DNA of 24,164 nt from JACRGC01 sp035288785 (GTDB taxonomy: Archaea > Micrarchaeota > Micrarchaeia > Norongarragalinales > SBBD01), in assembly GCA_035288785.1 (NCBI GenBank), contig DATDZF010000087.1, positions 1-24,164 on the forward strand. Reading direction: 5' to 3'. How positions within the stretch are numbered: the first letter of the stretch is position 1; the number at the start of each line of letters is the position of its first letter. This document shows, in pieces, positions 1 through 7,974 of this stretch. Position numbers and translations under genes: made by a program. A model generated the notes under the pieces. That model was not told the origin of the DNA. It was given only the letters and a program-made list of their open reading frames with translations, and did not search any database.

Positions 1-496
1 GCCCTGCAAGCATGTTGAAGGCATTCGATGCGCCCCCAACTCCCAGGGGCACCATCGCAAGGGGGTAGAAGGCCCCGAAATTGAGGCTGCCAAGGATGGG
101 AATGTTGATTGTGCGCGTGCCCGCGCGTACTGCGCTCAAAGGGACGGAGGCGAGGAAGGGAATAGGCGCCTTGACCTTTTGCTGAAGCGAAAAAAGGTCA
201 TCAATCATCCCAAGAATGCCCATGATCACGACTGTGGAAAGGGTCGCAAGAAGGACCGTGACATCCAGGGAAAGGTTAAAGCCAAATGCTATTGCCGACA
301 GGATGCCCATTGAGGTCCCGGCAACAATTGCAATGCCGCCCATTTCCGGGAGACGCTCCCCGGACTTGTTCTTGTCCTTGCCAAGGATGCCTGCCCTGCG
401 GGAGTTCCAGATGATGAACGGCGTCACGGCAAGCGCGGAGAGGAAGGCGAAAAATAGGGACGAAAAAAGCACTTCGGTTATCGTCAGCAATACCAT
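1..496 (-). CDS. UDP-GlcNAc:dolichyl-phosphate GlcNAc-1-phosphate transferase-like protein (GPT/Alg7/AglH family), partial
   Basis: Membrane enzyme that would start a lipid-linked glycan by moving a sugar-1-phosphate from a UDP-sugar onto dolichyl phosphate. The C-terminus lies beyond the left edge; about 165 residues are visible. Translation shows an N-terminal membrane segment (about 7-30), the cytosolic motif RLPEMGG (48-54), another hydrophobic segment, GMIDDLFSL with the Mg-binding Asp pair (99-100), and NAFNMLAG at the cut end (158-165). The last motif is typical of the archaeal/eukaryotic GPT branch. I start at ATG 496. An in-frame GTG at 511-509 overlaps the STT3 stop as GTGA and is an equally plausible, translationally coupled start. 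It lies downstream of the oligosaccharyltransferase gene, so the first and last steps of N-glycosylation are co-transcribed. The substrate sugar (GlcNAc, GalNAc or other) cannot be read from this part. Confidence 0.9.
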   Translation of the reverse strand, partial: MVLLTITEVLFSSLFFAFLSALAVTPFIIWNSRRAGILGKDKNKSGERLPEMGGIAIVAGTSMGILSAIAFGFNLSLDVTVLLATLSTVVIMGILGMIDDLFSLQQKVKAPIPFLASVPLSAVRAGTRTINIPILGSLNFGAFYPLAMVPLGVGGASNAFNMLAG

Positions 497-507
497 AACC
501 TTTGGGA

Positions 508-3303
508 TCACGCAATGAGCTCAAATATCTTTACCTGGCTGTTTGGCGATTTGTACACAAGCTTGAAGCCATCTAGCTTTTCCAGGAAATACAGCTGCAC
601 AAAAGCCGAATTGTAAAGGGTGCTGTTGAGCCGGCCGTTCGTGAGCGTATTTAGGTCGGGATTCAGGTTGATGAACATGTAGCGTTGGTTGTAATAGAGG
701 TCGCTATTGCTGCCAAGGGGGGCGAGCGCAAGCTGCGAATCATCGGCGCGCACGAATCGCGGATCCTTGACCTGGGCTCCTTCGCCATTGGGATTGAAGA
801 CATTCATATTGCCCTGCGGGTCGATGCAGTAAAGGACGCCAAAGGACGAATACAGCATTTGCTTGGTGATCACGCCCGGGCAGTTGAAGGCCGCCGGGTT
901 GCCATCCGCGCCAGGCCGGTAGACTGCGTAAATGTACTCGAAATAATGCGTGCTTTCATACTCACTTTGGCCTGGCACATTCGAAAAGGGAATTTCCTGC
1001 TTTAGGTAATTGAACTTGGGGTCGTCCGTAAGGCCAGAAAACGTGCCCGAAAGGTAAACCAGGGCGCCCCATTTTTGCACCAGCTCGGAATCCATAAGCA
1101 CATGGGTGGCGTTATGGTAGTGCAGAATGTCGATTAGCAGGGAGGTGTTCCCGCCAACATAGCCCCTGGCAGTGAGCTGGTCGTAATCGCTGTAATAGTT
1201 GCTAGGATCAAGGACTGTCCTTGTCCCTCCAAGGAACGTGGTCCAATGGCCGTAGTCCCACCAGGAACTCACGCGGCTATTCGCCCCAAGGTTGGAGCGC
1301 ATCCAGTTGGTTGCATCAATCCAGTCGGAGGTGATCCTTGAATATTGCAGCTCGGCCATCGACTGGGGGACGGTTTCAAGTTGCTTGTAGGAGGCAACGG
1401 CGCCTACCAGCATCACAAGGACAAGCAAGGAGATCTTCAGCGCGCGCTCGTTTTTTACCAGGTTGAAAGCGGAGTTCAGGCGCTCAAATAATTCCGAGAA
1501 CATCATCAGGACAAAAGGCAATGCAAGCGCAAGCGCAAATGCGAGATGCAGCAAGTATTTCACCTTGTTGAGCCCGATGTAGGCTGTCGGGAAGAAGGCC
1601 AGGAGGAAGAGCAGGAACATGTTGCTCTTCTTTTCCTCGTAGAGGTAGTAGATGCATATTGAAATTATGGATATCAGGAGGTAGATGAAGACGTCGCTGT
1701 CAATGGCAAACCTAAGGAGCCTTGCCACTTCGGGCAAAGACGAGTTCAAGGCGCCTGCAAATGCAGAGAATACGAGGTCAATTTGCGCATTCAGGGCTAT
1801 CAGGATGAATGCAAGAGTTCCGAATCCCGCGGAATAGTATATCCCTTTCCTGCGCAGGGCTACAACTGCAAGCACCACCACCAGCACCGTGGAAAGGAGC
1901 AGCAGCTGGTTTGGATTCAGTACCCCAAAGGATGAGGCGAACAGGCCCTCGGATGTCGCATTCTCCTCCTGGACGGTGCGATTCAGGGGATTGTCAGTTT
2001 TTGCGATCCTGAGCAGGGAATTGATGTATCCGATGCCAGTATATGCGATAGGCGTTACAAGGGAAAACGCAACCAGCAAAAGTATTACCCCGGATAAAAT
2101 CTGCCGCCTGCTAAACCGCCTATCCAGCCCCAGCCTGACCACGCCAAAAAGGAGGGCGGATGGGATAAGAGCCCCGATTATGAAAAGGTTGCCTATGAAC
2201 ATGGATTGGAGCGAAAGCGTTGAACCTTTGAAGGGCAGAAGGGCGAGGTTGGAAATGATGGCCGCTGAGGCGACAATTAGGTTGATGAAAAATGTCCGCT
2301 CCTCAAACTGCCCTTTAAAATACTCCAGGAATGAGGTGATGAATATGAATGCGGCAAGGATGGTAAAAGGCCAGATCGCGTGCGCCGACCCGAGGTAGGC
2401 AACCATTGCCGAAAAGCCCGCAAGCACACCTAGCCTGTAGCTCTTGCGGTTGATTGCAAGGCCGTACATTGCAAAGACGAACATGGCCGCGAACATCCCA
2501 AATGGTGCCTGTTCGGATACACCTGCGCCCAATTTTTTGATGAGTTGGGGTGTGAAGGCGAACATTGCCGCAGCTATCAGGCCAACATACTTGTTCGATT
2601 CCTCGCGTATGAAAATGAATGCCATGTATGCAAGGAAGGCGCCAAGAAGGGGCGGGTATATCTGAATGATCAGGATCAATTGGTCCATGTCATAGGCCTG
2701 GGCGGTAAAATCCCGGTACAGGGCATACCAGTCCCCGGTCATGTAATGCATCAATGGAAGCTCGCGGTAGGAGCGGAACCTTGGGTAATAGGACATGTCG
2801 CTTTTCATTGGCAGGCTGCCACGCATTACCAACTGCTGGGTTACGCTATCATAAAAAAACGGGTCAAACTCGAAAAAGCGCGAATCCCAGGAAGATGCTA
2901 TACGGACGTAGAATGCCGCGCAAAATATCGCAAGCAGCAGCACATAAACAGCAACTGCCAGTGGCCGCTCCTCGATCAATTGCCGGTAATACCCCCTCTG
3001 GAAATATTTGCCAAGCCCGGAAAAATCCGGCCTTAGCTGCCCTTGCACAAGCATTATCGCAAGTGATACGACAAGGATCAGCACGGAATTCGCAAGGACT
3101 TGGATGGATGAGAAGGGCATTTGCAGGATGATGAACTCCGCAATGCTAAGGACCGGGTTAAGCAGTATGCCAAGCAGGAATCCTAGAAAGATCTTGTCGA
3201 CCCGGTTGAGGGCAATTCCTTTCAGGAATGCAAACGAGAATGCTACACCCGGCGCGCCCATCAGGAGCAATACCACTGCAACTCCAAGCATATCAATTGG
3301 CAA
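508..3303 (-). CDS. aglB: Oligosaccharyltransferase STT3/AglB
   Basis: Catalytic oligosaccharyltransferase that moves the lipid-linked glycan onto Asn in N-X-S/T sequons at the outer face of the membrane. It has 931 residues, within the usual range for archaeal AglB. The N-terminal two thirds is a multi-pass membrane region, followed by a soluble domain. Visible motifs: an acidic external-loop motif FEFDPFFYD (Asp near 148), GVSEQ (near 261, the position of the SVSE/TIxE loop that contacts the sequon), and SSWWDYGHW (near 679-687, the diagnostic WWDYG acceptor-binding motif). A downstream DSELVQKWGALV may be the DK-type motif. The start is TTG 3303, preceded by seven Gs (3315-3309) as a strong ribosome binding site; ATG 3291 is the alternative but has no such site. 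A TATA box at 3344-3349 fits a leader of about 16 bases. Assignment to the family is certain; motif assignment outside WWDYG is less so. Confidence 0.96.
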   Translation of the reverse strand: MPIDMLGVAVVLLLMGAPGVAFSFAFLKGIALNRVDKIFLGFLLGILLNPVLSIAEFIILQMPFSSIQVLANSVLILVVSLAIMLVQGQLRPDFSGLGKYFQRGYYRQLIEERPLAVAVYVLLLAIFCAAFYVRIASSWDSRFFEFDPFFYDSVTQQLVMRGSLPMKSDMSYYPRFRSYRELPLMHYMTGDWYALYRDFTAQAYDMDQLILIIQIYPPLLGAFLAYMAFIFIREESNKYVGLIAAAMFAFTPQLIKKLGAGVSEQAPFGMFAAMFVFAMYGLAINRKSYRLGVLAGFSAMVAYLGSAHAIWPFTILAAFIFITSFLEYFKGQFEERTFFINLIVASAAIISNLALLPFKGSTLSLQSMFIGNLFIIGALIPSALLFGVVRLGLDRRFSRRQILSGVILLLVAFSLVTPIAYTGIGYINSLLRIAKTDNPLNRTVQEENATSEGLFASSFGVLNPNQLLLLSTVLVVVLAVVALRRKGIYYSAGFGTLAFILIALNAQIDLVFSAFAGALNSSLPEVARLLRFAIDSDVFIYLLISIISICIYYLYEEKKSNMFLLFLLAFFPTAYIGLNKVKYLLHLAFALALALPFVLMMFSELFERLNSAFNLVKNERALKISLLVLVMLVGAVASYKQLETVPQSMAELQYSRITSDWIDATNWMRSNLGANSRVSSWWDYGHWTTFLGGTRTVLDPSNYYSDYDQLTARGYVGGNTSLLIDILHYHNATHVLMDSELVQKWGALVYLSGTFSGLTDDPKFNYLKQEIPFSNVPGQSEYESTHYFEYIYAVYRPGADGNPAAFNCPGVITKQMLYSSFGVLYCIDPQGNMNVFNPNGEGAQVKDPRFVRADDSQLALAPLGSNSDLYYNQRYMFINLNPDLNTLTNGRLNSTLYNSAFVQLYFLEKLDGFKLVYKSPNSQVKIFELIA

Positions 3304-3415
3304 CTATACCCCCCCAATAGATAATCACGAATAAGGATTGGAGTATAAATAACTTAAACACCCTTTTAAATGAAACGGTTAGCTAAACATAGGAAAGCCG
3401 CAAGCGGGTTCATAA
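3304..3415. promoter_or_regulatory. Divergent promoter region shared by aglB and the GT2 gene
   Basis: Intergenic region between divergent genes. TATAAA at 3344-3349 reads as TTTATA on the minus strand and would place the aglB transcript start near 3319, leaving a short leader that holds the G7 ribosome binding site. On the plus strand the same element (TATAAATAA) or TTTTAAAT at 3363-3370 could drive the GT2 gene. Transcript starts are inferred only from spacing. Confidence 0.5.
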
Positions 3416-4324
3416 ATGGAAAAAATCACAATCGGCATCGCCGCATTCAACGAGGAAAAGGTGATCGGCCAAAGCCTGGAAAGCGCAATCAGGTCAAGGC
3501 CAAGGGCAGCCCAGATCATCGTCGTTGCCAGCGGTTGCACGGACAATACGGAGGGGGTTGTGAGAATGTTTGCCCGCCGCGATAGCCGGATAAAATTGAT
3601 CGTTGAACGGGAGCGCAGGGGCAAGGGCTCTGCAATCAACCAAATCCTAAGGAGCGCTGTTGGCAGCTATATCGTCCTAACCGATGCCGACTTGTCATTC
3701 CCTGCAAATTCGGTCGCGGAATTAGTGGCAAAATTCAAGCCCCGCACTGGGGCGGTCAGCGGCAGGCCGGAATATTTTGCAAGAACGCCGATGTTCTCCT
3801 GGTGGGGCAGGTTCGCCTCCGAATGCGCAAGCCGCCAGAGGGAAAAGCGCGCGGGGAAGGGGTACCATGCCGTGTCGGGATATTTGTATGCGATAAGGAA
3901 GGGCATCGTTAGGAGCATCCCAACTTATGCAAAAAGCGAGGATGCGTTCGTTGGCGAAATCGTAAGGCAAAAGGGCTTCGATATAGAGTACGCGCCAAGG
4001 GCAGTCGTGAATGTGGGATATGCCGAGAATATACAGGATTACCTGACGCAAAAGATCAGGACCCATTACGGCCACCTGGAAGTGTTCCGGAAAGCGGGCG
4101 CCGCGAATGCCTACGAGACGGCAAGGATGGCAGGCGGAATTAGGGGCGAGATTGGGGAATATTTCAAGGTGGCAAGGGGCAAGATCGCTTCGCCTGAAAA
4201 TTACGCCTATTTCTGCCTTTACATCCTAACGGAAATCCTCGTCTGGACCATCGCCTTCATGAAGTTTTACCTTGGCGGCGAGGAGAAATGGAAGCAGGTA
4301 AGAAGCACCAAGGTAATTTCCTAA
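3416..4324 (+). CDS. Family 2 glycosyltransferase with C-terminal membrane anchor
   Basis: Inverting GT2 (GT-A fold) enzyme expected to add one sugar to a lipid-linked glycan on the cytosolic face. The N-terminus shows the nucleotide-binding FNEE (11-14) and ASGCTDNT (38-45), then the metal-binding LTDADLSF with DAD at 90-92, and an acidic ED pair at 175-176 where the family base usually sits. A hydrophobic stretch near 262-286 is probably a membrane anchor, followed by a short basic tail. Length (302) is normal for the family. ATG 3416 is the only reasonable start; the ribosome binding site is weak (GCGGG). The gene is alone on its strand, divergent from aglB and convergent with the next gene. 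Donor and acceptor cannot be told from sequence. Confidence 0.9.
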   Translation: MEKITIGIAAFNEEKVIGQSLESAIRSRPRAAQIIVVASGCTDNTEGVVRMFARRDSRIKLIVERERRGKGSAINQILRSAVGSYIVLTDADLSFPANSVAELVAKFKPRTGAVSGRPEYFARTPMFSWWGRFASECASRQREKRAGKGYHAVSGYLYAIRKGIVRSIPTYAKSEDAFVGEIVRQKGFDIEYAPRAVVNVGYAENIQDYLTQKIRTHYGHLEVFRKAGAANAYETARMAGGIRGEIGEYFKVARGKIASPENYAYFCLYILTEILVWTIAFMKFYLGGEEKWKQVRSTKVIS

Positions 4325-4429
4325 TGGGGGAAAACCTGTAAAGTGGAAATTCGCCTTAATGTAGGGCGGTGAGGAATTGAAGGCATTATTTATTAGAAAA
4401 TTCATCCTGGGGCAAATAGTAAATACTAT
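4325..4429. other. Convergent intergenic region with a short palindrome
   Basis: 105 bases between two convergent stop codons. A perfect inverted repeat, ATAGTA-AA-TACTAT at 4416-4429, abuts the stop codon of the minus-strand gene. It could be a weak transcript end or processing hairpin. It is A/T-rich with a two-base loop, so chance is a real alternative. No gene seen. Confidence 0.35.
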
Positions 4430-5416
4430 CTAGGAAATTAGCTTCAGGTACCAGGGGATCGTCCGCTTCAGCCCGGCCTCAAGGCCAAATTTCGGCTCCC
4501 ATCCGAGTATTTTCCGCGCTTTATCTATCGAGAGGTATTGCTCGGGAATTTCCTTTTCAGCGGAATTTGTCCACACCGGCTTTGAGGAGGATCCCATGAG
4601 CCTAAGGATCGTATCCACCACATCCTTTACGCGCAGCGCCTTCCCAAGGCTGAAATTGAACGCTTCCCCTTTCACGCCTTTGCGGCCAGTTTCCCGGCCA
4701 AGGAGCATGTACGCATCCACTATATCCTCAATATAAACAAAGTCCCTTTTTGGGGAGCCATCGCTGCGCATTGCAAGCGGAAGGCCCATCGCGACACATT
4801 TGATGACTTTGGGCACAAGCCTTTTGAAATTCAAATCACCCTCCCCATAAGTGTTGCCGCAGCGAGCTATTGTGACAGGCAAGCCATAAGTTTGGAAATA
4901 CGATTGAGCGATGAGATCGACGCATGATTTCGAGACCTCGTAGGGGAACGCCCCTTTTAGGGGCATATCCTCGGTATATGGGAGCTTTTCGGCGATCCCA
5001 TACGCCTTGTCGCTTGAGGAAACAACTACCGCCTCTACCGCCTTTGAGTTGCGGCAGGCCTCAAGGACGTTGCATGAGCCAAGGATATTGGCGTGGAATG
5101 TCCCCATGGGATCTTCCAGGGCGGTTGTCACCTGGGTCTGCGCGCCCACGTGGAAAACGATTTGGGCCTCATATTCAGAAATCACCCGTCGCAATAGCCC
5201 AAAATCCTCCAAATGGCCGTGGACAAAGCGCGTTTTCCGGTACAGCCCGGCTTCGAAAAACTCGGATTTAGGCACAAAATCCCTGACCAGCGCCACTGGA
5301 TTTGCACCTGCTGCGAGCAGCCTTTCGAGGATCTTTCCCCCAACAAACCCCGTTGCGCCAGTTATCAGGACGTTCTTATCGCGCCAAAATCCATCCTGCT
5401 GCTTCTTTGCGTCCAA
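4430..5416 (-). CDS. NAD-dependent epimerase/dehydratase (extended SDR), sugar-nucleotide 4,6-dehydratase-like
   Basis: Extended short-chain dehydrogenase acting on a nucleotide sugar. The Rossmann motif TGATGFVGG is near the N-terminus; the active site shows SSSDKAYG and YEVSK (Tyr159/Lys163 counted from the start used here). The SSDKAYG core, PYEVSK and RCGNTYGEGD resemble the CDP-glucose 4,6-dehydratase (RfbG) group more than UDP-galactose epimerases, but the nucleotide base and exact reaction cannot be fixed. The C-terminal substrate region contains SDGSPKRDFVYIEDIVDAY, typical of sugar SDRs. I chose TTG 5416 because GAGGGTGG lies just upstream; an in-frame TTG at 5443 would add nine residues with a poorer ribosome binding site. 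It stands alone, divergent from the large glycosyltransferase operon. It may feed a 4-keto-6-deoxysugar to that operon (inference). Confidence 0.85.
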   Translation of the reverse strand: MDAKKQQDGFWRDKNVLITGATGFVGGKILERLLAAGANPVALVRDFVPKSEFFEAGLYRKTRFVHGHLEDFGLLRRVISEYEAQIVFHVGAQTQVTTALEDPMGTFHANILGSCNVLEACRNSKAVEAVVVSSSDKAYGIAEKLPYTEDMPLKGAFPYEVSKSCVDLIAQSYFQTYGLPVTIARCGNTYGEGDLNFKRLVPKVIKCVAMGLPLAMRSDGSPKRDFVYIEDIVDAYMLLGRETGRKGVKGEAFNFSLGKALRVKDVVDTILRLMGSSSKPVWTNSAEKEIPEQYLSIDKARKILGWEPKFGLEAGLKRTIPWYLKLIS

Positions 5417-5443
5417 GCCCCATCCACCCTCGCATATCGCCAA

Positions 5444-5526
5444 ATTCAGTTCAGAAAATCAGCCTCAATTAAAAGGGATTATAACTATTAATAAGCTTTT
5501 ATAAGGTATGTATGACGTGAGGGCGT
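5444..5526. promoter_or_regulatory. Divergent promoter; near-palindromic TATA box
   Basis: CTTTTATAAGG at 5496-5506 contains the palindromic TTATAA (5499-5504). On the plus strand it lies about 26 bases before ATG 5527, so the glycosyltransferase operon may be leaderless or carry only a very short leader. On the minus strand the same box, or TTATAA-like sequence at 5478-5486, can serve the SDR gene. Inferred from spacing only. Confidence 0.5.
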
Positions 5527-6672
5527 ATGCGGATTGCTTTGGTTGTTCCCTTCTTCTTGCCCGTAATCGGAGGCATGGAAACGCATGCGCACGAGCTGGG
5601 TCTTGAACTAACGGCACGGGGCCACAAAGTCGAAATCCTTACCGCAAACATGGACCATTCCGGAAGTCGCGCCGGCAAGCAGGAGGAAATGATCGACGGC
5701 ATTCTCGTGCGGAGGTATCCGGTTTGGCTAAGGCTGGGAAAATTCGCAAGCTTTTGGCCCAGATTTGTTTCCGATCTTAGCAGGTACGACATCATCCATG
5801 TGCAGAGCATGCGCCAGCCGCACACGGACCTTGGGCTGGTGTTTGGCAAGCTCAATGGGAAGAAGGTTGTTTTTTCAACCCAATCCCCGCTTCACAAAGG
5901 GACGCATGGCAGGTTGATGGAAATTGCGATATTGGCATACGACAACATCGTTCTACCGTTAATTTCCAGATTCTACGACTGCATTTATGCGCACCATCAG
6001 GCCGAAAAGGAATACCTGGTTGCCCACGGCGTGCCCGAAAGGCTGGTTCGCGTGGTGCACCTAGGGGTTGGCAGAGAGGCATTTCGGGAATGGCCGGGGG
6101 GATTTTTTAAAAAAATCCGGCGAAGGGGCGGAAAAATCCTATTGTTCGTTGGGAGGCTCAGCAACATGAAGGGGCTTGACCTGCTTTTGCGGGCATTCTC
6201 GATTGCCGGAAAGAAGCACCGCAATTGGCAGCTGGTTTTGGTAGGCCCCGATGGCGGCGAACTGGATAAATTGAAGCGGCTCCAGGCGGAGCTGGGAGTC
6301 CGAAATGTCCACTTTTGGGGAACGCTCACGGAAGGGGACGTCGAGAAGGCATGCGCAGATGCCGACCTGTTCGTGCTTCCGTCGATATACGAGCCATACG
6401 GGCTGGTCCTCATAAAGGCGATGGCAAAGGGCGTCCCGGCAATTGCCATGGACCGCGGCGGGCCAACGGAAATAATCAAGGACGGCAAAACGGGTTTGCT
6501 ATCAAAATACGATCCGAAGTCCCTTAGCGCTTGCATGGAACTGCTGTTTTCAGATGACAAGCTACGGAAGCGGATGGGTGCATCCGCAAAAAAATGGTCG
6601 CGCAAATTCACCCTTAAGAAAATGGTTGACGAATACGAGAGGAGCTATTTGGAAGTGCTGAAGGGAGGCTGA
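5527..6672 (+). CDS. Family 4 glycosyltransferase (GT-B), atypical EX7E motif
   Basis: Retaining GT4 enzyme, 381 residues, two Rossmann domains. The N-terminal domain begins VVPFFLPVIGGMETH (7-21), including the glycine-rich loop; the C-terminal domain has LLFVGRLSNMKGLDLLLRAF and the donor-binding SIYEPYGLVLIKAMAKG. In the usual EX7E motif the second Glu is replaced: Glu289 is present but position 297 is Lys (AAG at 6415-6417). This may alter donor binding or activity. First gene of a five-gene operon; the GT9 gene starts 4 bases after its stop. A GAGGG lies four bases before the ATG, but TATA spacing also permits a leaderless transcript. Likely cytosolic or membrane-peripheral. Sugar specificity unknown. 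Confidence 0.92.
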   Translation: MRIALVVPFFLPVIGGMETHAHELGLELTARGHKVEILTANMDHSGSRAGKQEEMIDGILVRRYPVWLRLGKFASFWPRFVSDLSRYDIIHVQSMRQPHTDLGLVFGKLNGKKVVFSTQSPLHKGTHGRLMEIAILAYDNIVLPLISRFYDCIYAHHQAEKEYLVAHGVPERLVRVVHLGVGREAFREWPGGFFKKIRRRGGKILLFVGRLSNMKGLDLLLRAFSIAGKKHRNWQLVLVGPDGGELDKLKRLQAELGVRNVHFWGTLTEGDVEKACADADLFVLPSIYEPYGLVLIKAMAKGVPAIAMDRGGPTEIIKDGKTGLLSKYDPKSLSACMELLFSDDKLRKRMGASAKKWSRKFTLKKMVDEYERSYLEVLKGG

Positions 6673-6676
6673 AAGC

Positions 6677-7960
6677 ATGAACAACTTTTTGAAGGCATAT
6701 TTTTGGCAGTGGCTCACGTTCGCAAAAAAGGCGGCATTGCGCATAGTGTGTGGCCTTGGGGGCATAGTCCTAAATTTCGAAAGGGCGCCTAGCTTGAAAC
6801 CCGTTCGCAGGATACTCGTAATCCATGGCGAGCATGCCTCGCTTGGCGATGCGGTGCTGTTTTCGGCACTGCTTTCACCCTTAAGGGAACGGTTCCCCAA
6901 GGTGAGGATAGATGTTTTGATGCGGCATCCTGCGGAGGAGGTTTTGAAATTCAACCCGAACATAGACGAGATCATCCCTTACCATGCGGAGGAAAAAACC
7001 AATATCCTAACCCAGGAGCTTGCCCCATTGAAGATTGCCGCGAATCTTCGCAGGCGAAAATACGACATGGTCATCACTTCGGAACACGCATTGAGGTTCA
7101 TATTCCTATCCTTCCTTACGGGGGCTCCCACCAGGGTCGGTTACGATGCGCAGGGCCGGGGATTCCTCCTTACGTGCAAAGTCCCCTACCCGGAATATGA
7201 GAAGAGGAACCGAAGGGAACTCGAATACTACCTGGACCTGGTGCGAGCGCTGGGAGTTGAAATTGCCGCCTCTAGGGAAATGATGAAAATCCACTTTTCA
7301 AAATCTGAGGCCAAATTTGCGGCCGCATTCCTTAAGGATGCCCGCATCGGGAAGAACGACCTTGTCATAGGGATCCATGCTGGCGGCGGGATTTGGAAGA
7401 AGCGCTGGCCCTTATACAAATTTGCAAAGCTTGCAGATGAACTGATTGGGAAGCGGGGAGCAAAGGTGATCGCACTTGGCGGGAAGGAGGACGCATTGCT
7501 CTATGAGCAGATAGGGCGGATGATGAAGAAGGGAAAGCTTATTGTCGCCGCCGGGAAATGCACTGTGCTGGAAACCGCCGCGCTCCTCGAGAATTGCCAT
7601 CTTGTGGTATGCAATGATTCTGCTATTTCACACATGGCCGCAACCACCAGCGCCAAGGTGATAGCACTCTTCGGCGTGGATTCACCTGCAAGATGGGGGC
7701 CGTTTGGGAATGTGTCCATAATGAAGCATCGCAGGCTGCCCGCATGCAACGTGCTTTGCAATTACGATTACCTTTATGCGCTCGATGCGTGCTTTGAGCC
7801 GCAAACGCCCTTTTGCATGGATAGGATAGGCGTAGGAGAGGTGCAAGAAGCGGCTGATAGGGCGCTAAGGTTTCGCCTAAAATCCCGCCGAACACCAAAT
7901 TTTCCATCCAAGATTTCGAAGGGTTTAAAAGCATCATGGGATAAGAGTTTACTTTCCTGA
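6677..7960 (+). CDS. Family 9 glycosyltransferase (ADP-heptose:LPS heptosyltransferase family)
   Basis: GT9 family protein of 427 residues; characterised bacterial members (WaaC, WaaF, WaaQ) transfer heptose from ADP-heptose to the lipopolysaccharide core. Visible: RRILVIHGEHASLGDAVL (44-61) with Asp58 in the position of the conserved GD near the active site, IGIHAGGGIWKKRWP in the donor domain, and CNDSAISHMAA with Asp314, matching the family DSGxxH motif except that Gly is Ala. The first 35 residues are hydrophobic/amphipathic and may tether it to the membrane. A strong ribosome binding site (GGGAGGCTGA) precedes ATG 6677. Together with the gmhA-gmhB-hldC-hldA operon at 11695-14364, it makes a convincing case that heptose enters the glycan. 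GT9 enzymes may use other donors, so heptose is inference. Confidence 0.9.
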   Translation: MNNFLKAYFWQWLTFAKKAALRIVCGLGGIVLNFERAPSLKPVRRILVIHGEHASLGDAVLFSALLSPLRERFPKVRIDVLMRHPAEEVLKFNPNIDEIIPYHAEEKTNILTQELAPLKIAANLRRRKYDMVITSEHALRFIFLSFLTGAPTRVGYDAQGRGFLLTCKVPYPEYEKRNRRELEYYLDLVRALGVEIAASREMMKIHFSKSEAKFAAAFLKDARIGKNDLVIGIHAGGGIWKKRWPLYKFAKLADELIGKRGAKVIALGGKEDALLYEQIGRMMKKGKLIVAAGKCTVLETAALLENCHLVVCNDSAISHMAATTSAKVIALFGVDSPARWGPFGNVSIMKHRRLPACNVLCNYDYLYALDACFEPQTPFCMDRIGVGEVQEAADRALRFRLKSRRTPNFPSKISKGLKASWDKSLLS

Positions 7961-7974
7961 TAGAGGAAAAAACT

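Noticed and set aside
1889..2398. Plus-strand open frame of 169 codons within aglB
   Set aside because: Opposite-strand shadow of a conserved gene, with no recognisable domain or ribosome binding site.
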